A stretch of DNA of 41,095 bases from positions 1 through 41,095 of the forward strand of contig JAJZKW010000011.1 of assembly GCA_021803945.1 (NCBI GenBank). Reading direction: 5' to 3'. The notes beneath the pieces were generated by a model that searched no databases, was not told where the DNA came from, and saw only the letters and a list, made by a program, of their open reading frames with translations. Made by a program: the position numbers and the translations under genes. Origin of the DNA: Microcaldota archaeon (GTDB lineage Archaea > Micrarchaeota > Micrarchaeia > Micrarchaeales > CABMGC01). Positions within the stretch are counted from its first letter, which is position 1, and the number at the start of each line of letters is the position of its first letter. Shown one piece after another: positions 27,977 to 37,279 of this stretch.

Positions 27977-28693
27977 TCATTCTAGCCTTATCTCCATTCT
28001 CTTGCTGTGCGCGCCGTTGTTCTTGAAGCCGTTCAGGCATATCTTGCCTATCTCATTCGTGTTGGATACGTGAAGCCCCCCGTCTGCCTGCATATCAAGA
28101 CCCAATATCTCAACCACCCTTATCACATCAAGCTTGCTTATCAACTCCCTGCCTGGAACTGTCCTTGCAAGGTTTGGTATTGCCAGCGCATCTGCCTTAG
28201 TCAGGTTCCTCGAAACAACGGCCCTGCCGATCTCTGTCTCCTTATTCGAATCGTCGATGATCTTCTGGCATAGCTCCTTGTTCAGAGTAGGCATGTCAAA
28301 ATCCATCCTTGCCCTGTCCAAATATATCTGACTGCCTGTTATGAGACCCTTATCGGAATATGCTTTTGTTACTACACCGTCTATCAGGTGTATTGCGGTG
28401 TGGTGGCGCATGTATGACAGCCGCTTCTCCCAATCTATCGTGCAATGTACCTGGATGCCTTCATTCAATCCGCTTGCGTCGCTTACAACATGCGCGATTT
28501 CATCCCCTTCCTTTATAACATCTGTAACAGAGATATCTGTCTCTGCAATAATCCTCCCAGTATCGTTTGGCTGGCCTCCACCCGTAGGATAGAATGCGGT
28601 CCTGTCAAGATAGATCTTGCTCCCGTCAACCCTTACGACTTTCGCCTCAAATTCCTTCAGATAAGAGTCTTTGAGGTATAGCTTTTCGGTCAT
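27977..28693 (-). CDS. alaX: alanyl-tRNA editing protein AlaX-type
   Basis: DRTAFYPTGGGQPNDTG, MRHHTAIHLIDG, QADGGLHVSNTNEIG. Confidence 0.88.
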   Translation of the reverse strand: MTEKLYLKDSYLKEFEAKVVRVDGSKIYLDRTAFYPTGGGQPNDTGRIIAETDISVTDVIKEGDEIAHVVSDASGLNEGIQVHCTIDWEKRLSYMRHHTAIHLIDGVVTKAYSDKGLITGSQIYLDRARMDFDMPTLNKELCQKIIDDSNKETEIGRAVVSRNLTKADALAIPNLARTVPGRELISKLDVIRVVEILGLDMQADGGLHVSNTNEIGKICLNGFKNNGAHSKRMEIRLE

Positions 28694-28758
28694 GGCTAAC
28701 ACATAACATCCTTTATGCAGCAAATGTATTTAATTGTTTGAATGGAATGCATAACCGT

Positions 28759-28831
28759 AGTCCCATCGTCTAGCGGCCAAGGACCACGGGCTTTGGACCC
28801 GTGTACGCCAGTTCGAATCTGGCTGGGACTA
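28759..28831 (+). tRNA. tRNA-Gln(UUG)
   Basis: AGTCCCA/TGGGACT acceptor, ACGGG-CTTTGGA-CCCGT anticodon arm, GCCAG-TTCGAAT-CTGGC T-arm. Confidence 0.95.
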
Positions 28832-28886
28832 ATACCATATCATTGCTCTGCAGGCATACGATTTAATACTGTTGGGCTCAAATTGA

Positions 28887-28945
28887 GCTGTATGATGAGA
28901 TGAGGTATTTCTGAATAGTGATGAAAAAGAGAGTCTCTGACACCT
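28887..28945 (+). ncRNA. box C/D sRNA, dual guide predicted to target 23S rRNA
   Basis: C ATGATGA (28892-28898), 12-nt guide, D' CTGA (28911-28914), 3 nt, C' GTGATGA (28918-28924), 12-nt guide, D CTGA (28937-28940); both guides complementary to 23S in this window. Confidence 0.93.
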
Positions 28946-28955
28946 TTGTTTGCGC

Positions 28956-30386
28956 TTAGTATGACCTTGCGAAGTTTGCGGAAAACTCGGATTCCTTTCC
29001 GCAATAGATGCACTTGGCGCTGCGCTTCTCCTGGTCAAAAGGCATATTTGTTATCTTTGTTCCGTTCTCTTCCTTTATCCTGCGTTCACATTCGGAGTTT
29101 CCGCACCACGGGGCGGTTATCATCCCCCCTTTTTCATTTATGGCTTTCTTGAATTCGTCGTATGTATTGACAACGGTAATATGCGAGTTCATGAAGTCAA
29201 GCGCCTTGTTATACAGGTTCTGGTGTATCTGCTCCATTAGCGAGCTTACTTCTGATACGACTCTTTCGATGCTTGCCTGCGATTTCTCTCCGGTGTCCCT
29301 CCTTGCGATCGTCACGGAATTTGCCGCAATGTCCCTCTCGCCTATCTCTATCCTTATAGGGATCCCCTTCATCTCCCATTCATTGAACTTGAAACCTGGC
29401 GAATGGCCCTGCCTTCCGTCCAGTTTGACCCTGAAGGTGCCCTTCAAGCTATCAAAAACGTTCTTTGAATAGGCATCGACCTTCTCCTGGTTATCCTTTT
29501 TGTATATGGGGATTATCACTACCTGTATATACGCAACCTTTGGCGGTATGACTAATCCTTTGTCGTCTCCGTGAGTCGCGACCATGACTCCTATCTCCCT
29601 GGTTGTTATCGCGAACGTATTCTGGTAGACGTGCCTTACCTTGCCTTCAGTATCGAGGAATTTTATATCGAACGCCTTTGCAAAATTCTGCCCGTCATTG
29701 TGGAAGTCCGGACCTTGGATAGCCCAGCCGTCAGGCATGATGTGTTCTATGCTGTAGCTTGCAACTGCTCCAGCAAACTTCTCATTGTCGCTCTTCCGCC
29801 CAGGTATCCCAGGAAGCGCAAGGTAGTCCTTCAGGAAGCTTTTGTATATTCCGAGTATCTGGTCCCTTTCGGCAATGGCTTCCTCCTCTGTTGCAAATGC
29901 CGTATGCCCCTCGTTCCATAGGAACTCCCTTGACCGGATAAATGGCGTTGGGTGCTTGAACTCCCATCTCAGCACGTTGTTCCACTGATTGTACCTCAGT
30001 GGCAGGTCCCTCCACGACCTTATCCACTTTGAATAACTCTTGTACATTATGGTTTCCGATGTGGGTCTTATTGCGAGCCTTTCCTCGAGCTTTGTATTGC
30101 CCGTTTCGGTGACCCATGCGACTTCAGGGGTAAATCCCTCGAAGTGCTCTTCTTCCTTCTTGAGGAGCTTTTCCGGTATGAGAAGCGGGAAGTACGTGTC
30201 TTCTATGCCTATCTTCTTGAATTCTGCATCTATTATGGCCATTGTCCTCTGCCATATGAAGTAGGACTGGGGGAGGAAGACTATAGAGCCGGATACATCG
30301 CTGTAATCAACGAATCCGGTCCTTATAATGACCTGTGTGTACCATTCTGAGAAATTTTCCGCCTTCTTCGCATCTATCTGCTCCAC
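28956..30386 (-). CDS. proS: prolyl-tRNA synthetase (archaeal/eukaryal type)
   Basis: FSEWYTQVIIRTGFVDYSDVSGSIVFLPQSYFIWQ, RPTSETIMYKSYSKWIRSWRDLPLRYNQWNNVLRWE, TAPWCGNSECERRIKEE. Confidence 0.96.
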   Translation of the reverse strand: MEQIDAKKAENFSEWYTQVIIRTGFVDYSDVSGSIVFLPQSYFIWQRTMAIIDAEFKKIGIEDTYFPLLIPEKLLKKEEEHFEGFTPEVAWVTETGNTKLEERLAIRPTSETIMYKSYSKWIRSWRDLPLRYNQWNNVLRWEFKHPTPFIRSREFLWNEGHTAFATEEEAIAERDQILGIYKSFLKDYLALPGIPGRKSDNEKFAGAVASYSIEHIMPDGWAIQGPDFHNDGQNFAKAFDIKFLDTEGKVRHVYQNTFAITTREIGVMVATHGDDKGLVIPPKVAYIQVVIIPIYKKDNQEKVDAYSKNVFDSLKGTFRVKLDGRQGHSPGFKFNEWEMKGIPIRIEIGERDIAANSVTIARRDTGEKSQASIERVVSEVSSLMEQIHQNLYNKALDFMNSHITVVNTYDEFKKAINEKGGMITAPWCGNSECERRIKEENGTKITNMPFDQEKRSAKCIYCGKESEFSANFARSY

Positions 30387-30406
30387 TTTGTCTTCTTCTG
30401 CCAGTT

Positions 30407-31018
30407 TTACACCTTATTGAATTTTATCCCGAGTCTTGCCAGGTCCGATTCAAGCTTCTTTATGCCTGTAAATATTATTGAATTTATGCCTACGGCTCTT
30501 GCTCCTGAAACGTTTTTGGCTATGTTGTCTATGAATATCACTTCTGAGGGCTTAAGCTTGAGTTTCGAAAGTACTTTCTTGTAGATTGGGGAATATGGCT
30601 TTACGCATCCTAGCTTGAATGACACAAATTTGTAATCAAAAAGGTCTGCAAATCCCCTTATGACGTGGTTTCTCACGTGCTCGTATCTCCACCTGTCAGC
30701 ATTTGAGAGATACGCTACGGTATAATTCCTCTTTAGTTCAGTTACAAGTTCTACCATGGCATTGTCTGGTTTTGCCGTCTTCTTGAAGAACTGCAGCCAC
30801 CGTACTTCACTTGGCTTTATCCCTAGAATCCCAGCTACTCTTTTCTCGAATTCTTTCAATGTTATCTTACCGCTTTCAAATGGCTCTGCCTCTTCTTTTA
30901 CTACGCGCTCTGCATACGCAGGCGAAGTTCCGCTTATCTTCCCCAGCCTTTTGTAGTTTTCATCATCTGGTACTTTGATTATTACGCCTCCAAGGTCGAA
31001 AAGGACCAATTTTATCAT
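30407..31018 (-). CDS. HAD-family hydrolase
   Basis: KLVLFDLGGVI, VAYLSNAD, VIFIDNIAKNVSGARAVGINSIIF; start at 31018. Confidence 0.85.
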   Translation of the reverse strand: MIKLVLFDLGGVIIKVPDDENYKRLGKISGTSPAYAERVVKEEAEPFESGKITLKEFEKRVAGILGIKPSEVRWLQFFKKTAKPDNAMVELVTELKRNYTVAYLSNADRWRYEHVRNHVIRGFADLFDYKFVSFKLGCVKPYSPIYKKVLSKLKLKPSEVIFIDNIAKNVSGARAVGINSIIFTGIKKLESDLARLGIKFNKV

Positions 31019-31020
31019 GT

Positions 31021-31869
31021 TCAAACACCGATTATTGATCTTGCTATTAGAAGTGAGTGCTCCAGCTCTTTTAACCTTCTTATAGAGTAGCTTAGCCATT
31101 CCTCTCCGAATGGCACATATATGTAGACAGCCTCCCCTCTTGAAGCAAGGCTAGACGCCAGATCTGTGCGTATCCCTTTGAGCATCCCGAACATTGCCCT
31201 AGTGCCACACTTCCTTTCGAGCGATGTCGCTTCATCTATTATCCTGCCATCGTGGGTTGCTACCATGAATCTCTTAGATTTGTTGAACAGGTAATCCATG
31301 CATATCAGGTAGTTGGAATCAACCTCTGACTTGGTCATATATGCTATACCACGCCTTGCCTTATACGCTCCCTTTACAAGCCTGATTATGCCCCCATCCT
31401 TTGTTATGGATTTTACATCTTTAAGGCTTCTCCTGAGCCTTGACTGTATACATATTCCTGCGCCCTTGTATTTTTTAAACAGTTTTGTATAGGCTTTTAT
31501 AGTGGCCCCCACTGTAGTGTAATCCTCCATATCGAGCCACACGAAAATCCCGTATTTCTTGGCATGGTTTAGTATCCTTTCATAATTCGTGATAAACATC
31601 GCATAGCTCATGCGAAGCCCTAGCTGCGTGGGCTTGACAGCTATGCTTCCGTTTATCCTGTGCCTGTGCATTTCGATGATGATTTGGTAGTATACGTTGA
31701 CGTCCCTGTCTACTCTTGGCTTTTCTAGTATATCCTCTCCGAGATAATTGATTATTGCTTTTTGTCCTCTTGAGTTTAGCTCTTTTGATGCCTTGATCGC
31801 GTCTGATATTGTTATTCCTCCTATCCATTTCCTGGCGAAGATTATGCCAGCTCTGCTTATAATAGACAT
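31021..31869 (-). CDS. proline dehydrogenase-family protein
   Basis: IAVKPTQLGL, VWLDMEDYTTVGAT, GICIQSRLRRS, IIRLVKGAYK, FMVATHDGRIIDEA, YVPFGEEWLSYSIRRLKE. Confidence 0.85.
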   Translation of the reverse strand: MSIISRAGIIFARKWIGGITISDAIKASKELNSRGQKAIINYLGEDILEKPRVDRDVNVYYQIIIEMHRHRINGSIAVKPTQLGLRMSYAMFITNYERILNHAKKYGIFVWLDMEDYTTVGATIKAYTKLFKKYKGAGICIQSRLRRSLKDVKSITKDGGIIRLVKGAYKARRGIAYMTKSEVDSNYLICMDYLFNKSKRFMVATHDGRIIDEATSLERKCGTRAMFGMLKGIRTDLASSLASRGEAVYIYVPFGEEWLSYSIRRLKELEHSLLIARSIIGV

Positions 31870-31942
31870 GGCCACACGACAATAGCAGGTTGGGATATGT
31901 GTCTTAATGTATAAAAATTGGTAACACCAATACGATAGTGCA

Positions 31943-32086
31943 GGGGTTGTGGCGTAACTTGGCAGCGCGGCAGGCTCCAGATGTTTAACCAAATAAATGA
32001 GCATTGTGCGATGATTAGGATTTGGAGCTATGATTTTGTGAAATGGGCGTTACCTGCATGTCCGGGTTCAAATCCCGGCAACCCCA
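31943..32086 (+). tRNA. tRNA-Trp(CCA) with a 71-nt intron at 37/38 (31981-32051)
   Basis: GGGGTTG/CAACCCC acceptor, GCAGG-CTCCAG...A-CCTGC anticodon arm, CCGGG-TTCAAAT-CCCGG T-arm. Confidence 0.92.
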
Positions 32087-32180
32087 AAGCAGTTCTAATA
32101 AAAGGTTATTGAAACCGCTGAATGCAAACCAACAGCAGATATAGGAAAAAGGTATTAAATGCTATTTCCCAATAAGTATT

Positions 32181-32369
32181 ATGGGATTTGCTAAGGATGA
32201 TGCAGAGGGGATAATGGTTATTCTGGTCCTGGCCGTTGTTTTTGGATGGATGTTTGCAATATATCTGCGTTTGTATGTGATAGGTGTTATACTTACCGTA
32301 TTGGCCATAGTATGCCTGTTTATCTCGCAGGAGTTGAGGGAGATATTCAGAACGAAGATAAAAGGATAA
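32181..32369 (+). CDS. small membrane protein (62 aa)
   Basis: Two hydrophobic segments IMVILVLAVVFGWMFAIYL and LYVIGVILTVLAIVCLFI. Confidence 0.55.
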   Translation: MGFAKDDAEGIMVILVLAVVFGWMFAIYLRLYVIGVILTVLAIVCLFISQELREIFRTKIKG

Positions 32370-32511
32370 ATATAAAAATTTGGAGTGTTTTTACGCAATC
32401 TGTGAGCTTATTGTCTCAGCTAATCCTTCGTGGTTCTGTTTGAAGTGGGAAGACATACATGTTTAAAGGTTAAGTATTTAAAATAAGAATTGGCAGATAT
32501 GTATTGGTTGC

Positions 32512-33048
32512 ATGACCTCTGATTGGGTATACAAAAACAGGATCAAACTGAAGACAGCAATGCGCGTTGTCTTTGGGATAGTATGGCTCATAGACGGATC
32601 CCTCAAGTTCCAGCCTGGCACAGTTGCTGTATTCGCGCAGCTTGTGCAGCAGGCAGGGCAGGGACAGCCGCTCTGGATTCAGCCTTGGTTTGCTTTCTGG
32701 TTTAACATAGTTTCGCAGAACCCGGGGTTTTGGGCCTATTCTGTTGGAATTGGGGAGATTGCGCTTGGCATAGGGCTTGTTTTCGGGCTTCTCAGGAAAC
32801 TCACGTATGTGGTTGGCTTCTTCATGAGCCTGATGATATGGGCTGTGCCTGAGGGGCTTGGAGGCCCTTACGGACCAGGATCCACTGATATAGGAACAGG
32901 GATAATATACAGCTTTGTCTTCCTTGCTCTTATGATCATAAGCGCCAGCTATGGGACAAGCAGATATTCCATGGACAGATGGATAGAAAAAAGGATATCA
33001 TGGTGGCACGTCTTGTCTGAATTCGGGAATCCGGGCGTTACCAAGTAA
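32512..33048 (+). CDS. DoxX/DoxD-like membrane protein
   Basis: AMRVVFGIVWLIDGSLKFQPG...VGIGEIALGIGLVFGLLRKLTYVVGFFMSLMIW. Confidence 0.75.
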   Translation: MTSDWVYKNRIKLKTAMRVVFGIVWLIDGSLKFQPGTVAVFAQLVQQAGQGQPLWIQPWFAFWFNIVSQNPGFWAYSVGIGEIALGIGLVFGLLRKLTYVVGFFMSLMIWAVPEGLGGPYGPGSTDIGTGIIYSFVFLALMIISASYGTSRYSMDRWIEKRISWWHVLSEFGNPGVTK

Positions 33049-33090
33049 GATTGCAATCTGATGAATGCAGTCTGTTTGGCACTCGCGCTG

Positions 33091-33750
33091 CTAACCCTTA
33101 TCGGTCTTTGCGCGCATGTCTAGATTTGTGTTATTTATTCTTTCGAACTCAAGGTCTAGCCTTTCAACACTCCTCCTTCCCGCTTCGATCATCCTTTTGA
33201 GGCGTTTTATCCTTCCCTTCCTGAAGAACCTCAGGAGGCTTCTTTGGTGTATCTTGACTGCGGCAGACAGTCGCTCCACTCTTCTCTTCCTATTATCTAT
33301 CATAGTGCTGCACCTATCCAGTCTTGATTCTATGTCATTTGACAGGTCATTGTAATGCTTTTCGATCCTGCCTGCATCCTTTGCCTTTGAAGTGAGGCCT
33401 ATGATGGCTAGGCTTGCTACATCTCTGCCCAATGTTGAAGTGTAGCCTATTGCCATAGATTCTATCAGCCTGAGATAGCGGCGGAGCTCTTCCTTCTGCA
33501 TGTGCTTGGAATGGGAGATTATGTTTGGAACGCAGAAAACCTCATAATCTATGATGTTTATCAAGGGGCGCATGTTCGCAAGGTGGGCATCGATCTCCTC
33601 TGCAAGCTGTTTGCCACTTTTTTTGTGTGCGGCGTCCAGCTGGCCGTGCCAGTTCTGCCTTATTATCCCTTTAAGGAGGTCCTCGCTTGCGGCTTCCTTG
33701 AGCGAACTATCGGATCTCTCTGCAATTACTTTATCCGTTATCGTATTCAA
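33091..33750 (-). CDS. alpha-helical hypothetical protein
   Basis: 219-aa ORF rich in charged helical sequence. Confidence 0.6.
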   Translation of the reverse strand: MNTITDKVIAERSDSSLKEAASEDLLKGIIRQNWHGQLDAAHKKSGKQLAEEIDAHLANMRPLINIIDYEVFCVPNIISHSKHMQKEELRRYLRLIESMAIGYTSTLGRDVASLAIIGLTSKAKDAGRIEKHYNDLSNDIESRLDRCSTMIDNRKRRVERLSAAVKIHQRSLLRFFRKGRIKRLKRMIEAGRRSVERLDLEFERINNTNLDMRAKTDKG

Positions 33751-33827
33751 AATACCGCCTCTGGAGTGGAGTTATTATGGTGTCGCCTAAATAACAAGAA
33801 GGTTTTTGGCAGCAGGTTAATTTAAAG

Positions 33828-34184
33828 CTATCTGGTCTTTGCCCACTTTGAGAACTCGTTGTGCGGAGAGAACTTGGATGCGTCAATTACCCTTATCTTT
33901 GCTCCCTTGAACTCGCCTTCGTCTATCTCCATCGTCCCTTTGTAGTCCTTCAGCCTTGAATAGTAGACCTCGGACCAGTGGTCCTTTCCTTTTACAAAAT
34001 CTGCCTCTATGTTCATGTTCATTATAGGCGGTATCTGCTCGTAGAAGAAGAGTATGCCTTCTGACCAGTAGAGCGTAGGGGAGCTGTGGGATTTTGTTAT
34101 GCAGAACCGTACTACGTCATCGATGCTGACCTCATAGGCATGGTGCACTATTACGTCTGCCTTCTCTATGTATGATATTCCCAT
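33828..34184 (-). CDS. hypothetical protein (118 aa) downstream of the AAA ATPase
   Basis: Start preceded by AGGTC-N6-ATG; 11 bp from the AAA gene. Confidence 0.6.
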   Translation of the reverse strand: MGISYIEKADVIVHHAYEVSIDDVVRFCITKSHSSPTLYWSEGILFFYEQIPPIMNMNIEADFVKGKDHWSEVYYSRLKDYKGTMEIDEGEFKGAKIRVIDASKFSPHNEFSKWAKTR

Positions 34185-34195
34185 AAATACGACCT

Positions 34196-35683
34196 CTAGG
34201 CTATGTAAAGCGAGACAAATCTCACTATCTTCTTTATCATTATATATACTGGATTGGCGTTCTTCTTGACGTCCTTTATGAGCGACTTGTATTTCTGCTT
34301 CTCCTCAGGGCCCAGCTTGCCTTCCTTGACTATGACCTGTTTCTTCCCGTCGACTATCTGTGTCTCTGTCTTGCTGATCACATCCTTCTTCACCATTCCG
34401 TACCACTCATCCAATGTGTTGCCGTGGGTCTTTATCATGTTCAGGAAGTCGCTCATCAGCACTTTGCGCCTCTTTCCGGTCCTGTCTTCTTCCACAGCAG
34501 GTATCAATGACGCCTTGTCACATATCTCCTCTATGTCAGCTGACGAGAATCCCATGGTGCACCTTGCGAGTCTGCTGAAATTTATCCTCGCCAATGGCAT
34601 GTTTCTCGTGTGGTACTTGAAGGCGCCCTTCCTTGTCTTGTAGTCCGGAGGCGGCATGTATACTGACTCTCCGAATCTCTTGCTCCTTTTCAGCGCAGGA
34701 TCTATGTCCCATGGTGCATTGGTAGCCCCAATCACGAATATACCCTCTGGGTTCTTCTCCACCCCGTCCATTTCCTGCAGGAACTGGTTCACGGCCATGC
34801 GCATGAAGCTCTGCCCTTCGCCTCCTCCGCCGTCTCCACCCCTCTTCACCCCTAGGGCGTCTAGTTCATCGAAAAATATTATGCATGGCGTGGCTTTTCT
34901 CGCCTGCTCGAATACAGCATGCATGTTCTTCTCTGTATTACCTGCATACATGTCGACTATCTGGTTTATCGCGGCTATGATTACGTTTGAGCCAGTCTCG
35001 CCGCCTATGGCATTCACCAGATAGGTTTTCCCGTTGCCTGGCGGACCGTAGAATATGACACCTAGGCCGAGTTTTTTCCCATATGCCTTTAATAGCTCAG
35101 GCTTCCTTATTGCCAGGATTATGTTGTCGTGAATGATCTTCTTCTGCTTGTCCATCCCTACGACATCCTTGAAGGTTATGCTTGACTTGTGGAACCTTAT
35201 CTTCTTCAGCTGTCCCTCCTCTATTACTGTTTCGTCCTCGCCCTTGCTCTTTGTGATTGAAGGTATCTCGAGGTGCTTGCTGGATTTCTGCTTCAGCTGC
35301 TCGAGTCTCTGCTTGGCCTGCTCATAATTGGGATTCTTTGCAATCGCCTTCTCATACCACTCCTTGGCGCCCTGGAAGTCGTTCTGGTATTCTGCTATTA
35401 TGCCCATCACGTACGGGGCATCAAATGATTCAGGCTCGATGTCCAAGACCTTCTCAGCGTCCCTTGTGGCCTCTTCGTACTTGTTCAGTATTGCGTATGC
35501 GAGAGCCCTGTTGAAGTATGCGCTTGCGTATCCGGGGTCCTCTGCTATTGCCTGTCCGTATGCAGCTATGGCCTCGTCAAACTTGTTCTCCTCAAAGAGA
35601 CTTCCGGCCTTCTTGTATATCTCCTTTGCTTTTGGATTGAGAGTGTCGCTCTTGGGCTTTGATACTCCTTCGTGTGATGCCAT
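34196..35683 (-). CDS. AAA ATPase with N-terminal TPR repeats
   Basis: EAIAAYGQAIAEDPGYASAYFNRALAY (TPR), VIFYGPPGNGKTYLVNAIGGE (Walker A), CIIFFDELDALG (Walker B), MGFSSADIEEICDKA. Confidence 0.9.
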   Translation of the reverse strand: MASHEGVSKPKSDTLNPKAKEIYKKAGSLFEENKFDEAIAAYGQAIAEDPGYASAYFNRALAYAILNKYEEATRDAEKVLDIEPESFDAPYVMGIIAEYQNDFQGAKEWYEKAIAKNPNYEQAKQRLEQLKQKSSKHLEIPSITKSKGEDETVIEEGQLKKIRFHKSSITFKDVVGMDKQKKIIHDNIILAIRKPELLKAYGKKLGLGVIFYGPPGNGKTYLVNAIGGETGSNVIIAAINQIVDMYAGNTEKNMHAVFEQARKATPCIIFFDELDALGVKRGGDGGGGEGQSFMRMAVNQFLQEMDGVEKNPEGIFVIGATNAPWDIDPALKRSKRFGESVYMPPPDYKTRKGAFKYHTRNMPLARINFSRLARCTMGFSSADIEEICDKASLIPAVEEDRTGKRRKVLMSDFLNMIKTHGNTLDEWYGMVKKDVISKTETQIVDGKKQVIVKEGKLGPEEKQKYKSLIKDVKKNANPVYIMIKKIVRFVSLYIA

Positions 35684-35718
35684 CTACATACCTTTCGCAA
35701 CTATTTCGCTTTCCTGCT

Positions 35719-36141
35719 TTATATACCTTTTTCATGATTGTCAAGAAGGAGATTCAGCTCTGCATCCACTTCTGTTATGTGGGGCGTCTCCCTCGGCACG
35801 CTGGTTATCGAATACGAATTGAACTTTTTGAGAAGGGACAGTGCCTCTTCGTTCAGCTTCTTGAGCTCCCTGCTCTTCACCTTGTAGCTTCCTTTGAGCT
35901 GGCTGACCACCAGCTGGCTGTCTGAATATATGCTTAGATCGATTCCGTATCCGAATTCGTGCGCTGCAGCCTGCAGGGCCATTATTATTGCCAGGTATTC
36001 CGCCTCATTGTTGGTCTTTATTCCATTATAGGCTGAGCTCCTTGCCAGGAGGTTCCCGCCTTCGTCAAATATCCTGTATCCTGATGCGCTGTTGCCGGGA
36101 TTGTTCCTTGAAGCCCCATCGGTGTATATACTGAAGGTCAT
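35719..36141 (-). CDS. rnhA: ribonuclease HI-family protein
   Basis: FSIYTDGASRNNPGNSASGY, TNNEAEYLAIIMAL, SDSQLVVSQLKGSYKVK. Confidence 0.9.
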   Translation of the reverse strand: MTFSIYTDGASRNNPGNSASGYRIFDEGGNLLARSSAYNGIKTNNEAEYLAIIMALQAAAHEFGYGIDLSIYSDSQLVVSQLKGSYKVKSRELKKLNEEALSLLKKFNSYSITSVPRETPHITEVDAELNLLLDNHEKGI

Positions 36142-36224
36142 ATATGGCACCAACCCATGGTATACGGCAATGATTAAATATATTACTCATTCCTTATTTA
36201 TAGGCGACGGCATTAGGTGCGTGT

Positions 36225-36638
36225 ATGGGAATATTTGATTTGTTCGGGAAAAAGGATGTTGCGACTGACTTGAGGAAGCAGATGCCTTACAATGTGGTCA
36301 CGGAATTCGTGCCGTACAAGCTGAAGGCAAACAGCAGAGGCTCGTCCACGCTTGCAATAACACTGAAGAACACCACTCAGGAACCGGTGATGGGATCTGT
36401 TGTGGTCGAAGTGCCGGAAAGGATCAGCCTTGACACCACAGGCATATCAAGGGAGAAGGAAGTACGGCTGGGGATGATTGGTCCGGATGAGAACAAGGAG
36501 GCAAAGATAGAGATATTCAGCGGCGCAGGGACGGATAAGGGCGAGTATACAGTTACCATAACCGCATTCATACATTACAGGGATTATGCCCATGTGCTAA
36601 ACGCTATGAAGAAGAGGACTACTATAGAGGCTGTCTGA
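36225..36638 (+). CDS. conserved hypothetical protein
   Basis: 137 aa, beta-rich; clear AGGTG-N5-ATG start. Confidence 0.65.
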   Translation: MGIFDLFGKKDVATDLRKQMPYNVVTEFVPYKLKANSRGSSTLAITLKNTTQEPVMGSVVVEVPERISLDTTGISREKEVRLGMIGPDENKEAKIEIFSGAGTDKGEYTVTITAFIHYRDYAHVLNAMKKRTTIEAV

Positions 36639-36941
36639 TCATTTCTGCGGCTGCTCTGTAGCTGGAACCTCAGGTGCTATGCCTTGAAGTATGCCTGCGA
36701 CGTTCTTCGCTATCTCCTCGCCCTTCTTTGTGAGCAGGAGCTTTTTTGTGCGGCCATGCTTCTCTGATGCCACTATGCCATGCTCCTCGCAGATACCTAT
36801 GAATTTGCTTGTGTGGACATATGTAGCGCCGGCCTCGCCCGCCAGGTCCGCTATGTGCCATTCCCTTGACTGGTCGTATAGGGCCATTATTATCTTCGCC
36901 TGCTTTTCCTTCAGAAAGAGCATGCCTACGGTGTCATCCAT
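36639..36941 (-). CDS. winged-helix transcriptional regulator-like protein
   Basis: KIIMALYDQSREWHIADLAGEAGATYVHTSKFIGICEEHGIVASEKHGRTKKLLLTKKGEEIA. Confidence 0.75.
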   Translation of the reverse strand: MDDTVGMLFLKEKQAKIIMALYDQSREWHIADLAGEAGATYVHTSKFIGICEEHGIVASEKHGRTKKLLLTKKGEEIAKNVAGILQGIAPEVPATEQPQK

Positions 36942-37016
36942 AAACGAAGCTTGGAATACTATACATATATAAATATTACATCGACAAGTATACTAGTGTA
37001 GAACTAAGGTGTGTAT

Positions 37017-37268
37017 ATGGTAAAATATGTTATAGCGGAGCAGCTCGTAGGGAAGGAAGTCGTGACCAGCGACGGATTCGACCTAGGAAAGTTCGTCGAT
37101 GCAGAAGTCCTTGAATCGACAGGGAAGCTTAATGCATTGATAATAGAGCCTAATGTCGACAGCGAATTCGTTAACAAGCTCGGAATCAAGGGAGGGAAAC
37201 TGCAGGTACCTTACACTAGCGTAATGTCAGTGAATGACTTCATAGTGGTAGACAAGAAAGGATTGTAA
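37017..37268 (+). CDS. PRC-barrel domain protein
   Basis: AEQLVGKEVVTSDGFDLGKFVDAEVLESTGKLNALIIEP...QVPYTSVMSVNDFIVVD; AGGTG-N5-ATG. Confidence 0.8.
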   Translation: MVKYVIAEQLVGKEVVTSDGFDLGKFVDAEVLESTGKLNALIIEPNVDSEFVNKLGIKGGKLQVPYTSVMSVNDFIVVDKKGL

Positions 37269-37279
37269 AAGGTGTTCTC

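Noticed and set aside
31981-32051. C/D box guide RNA inside the tRNA-Trp intron (as known in other archaea)
   Set aside because: Contains GCGATGA- and CTATGAT-like strings and a TGGAGC complementary to the anticodon region, but no CTGA boxes at proper spacing.
33050-33110. C/D-like TGATGAATGCAGTCTG downstream of the DoxX-like gene
   Set aside because: Sequence ends in CTGT rather than CTGA, lacks the purine before the C box, and has no second box pair.
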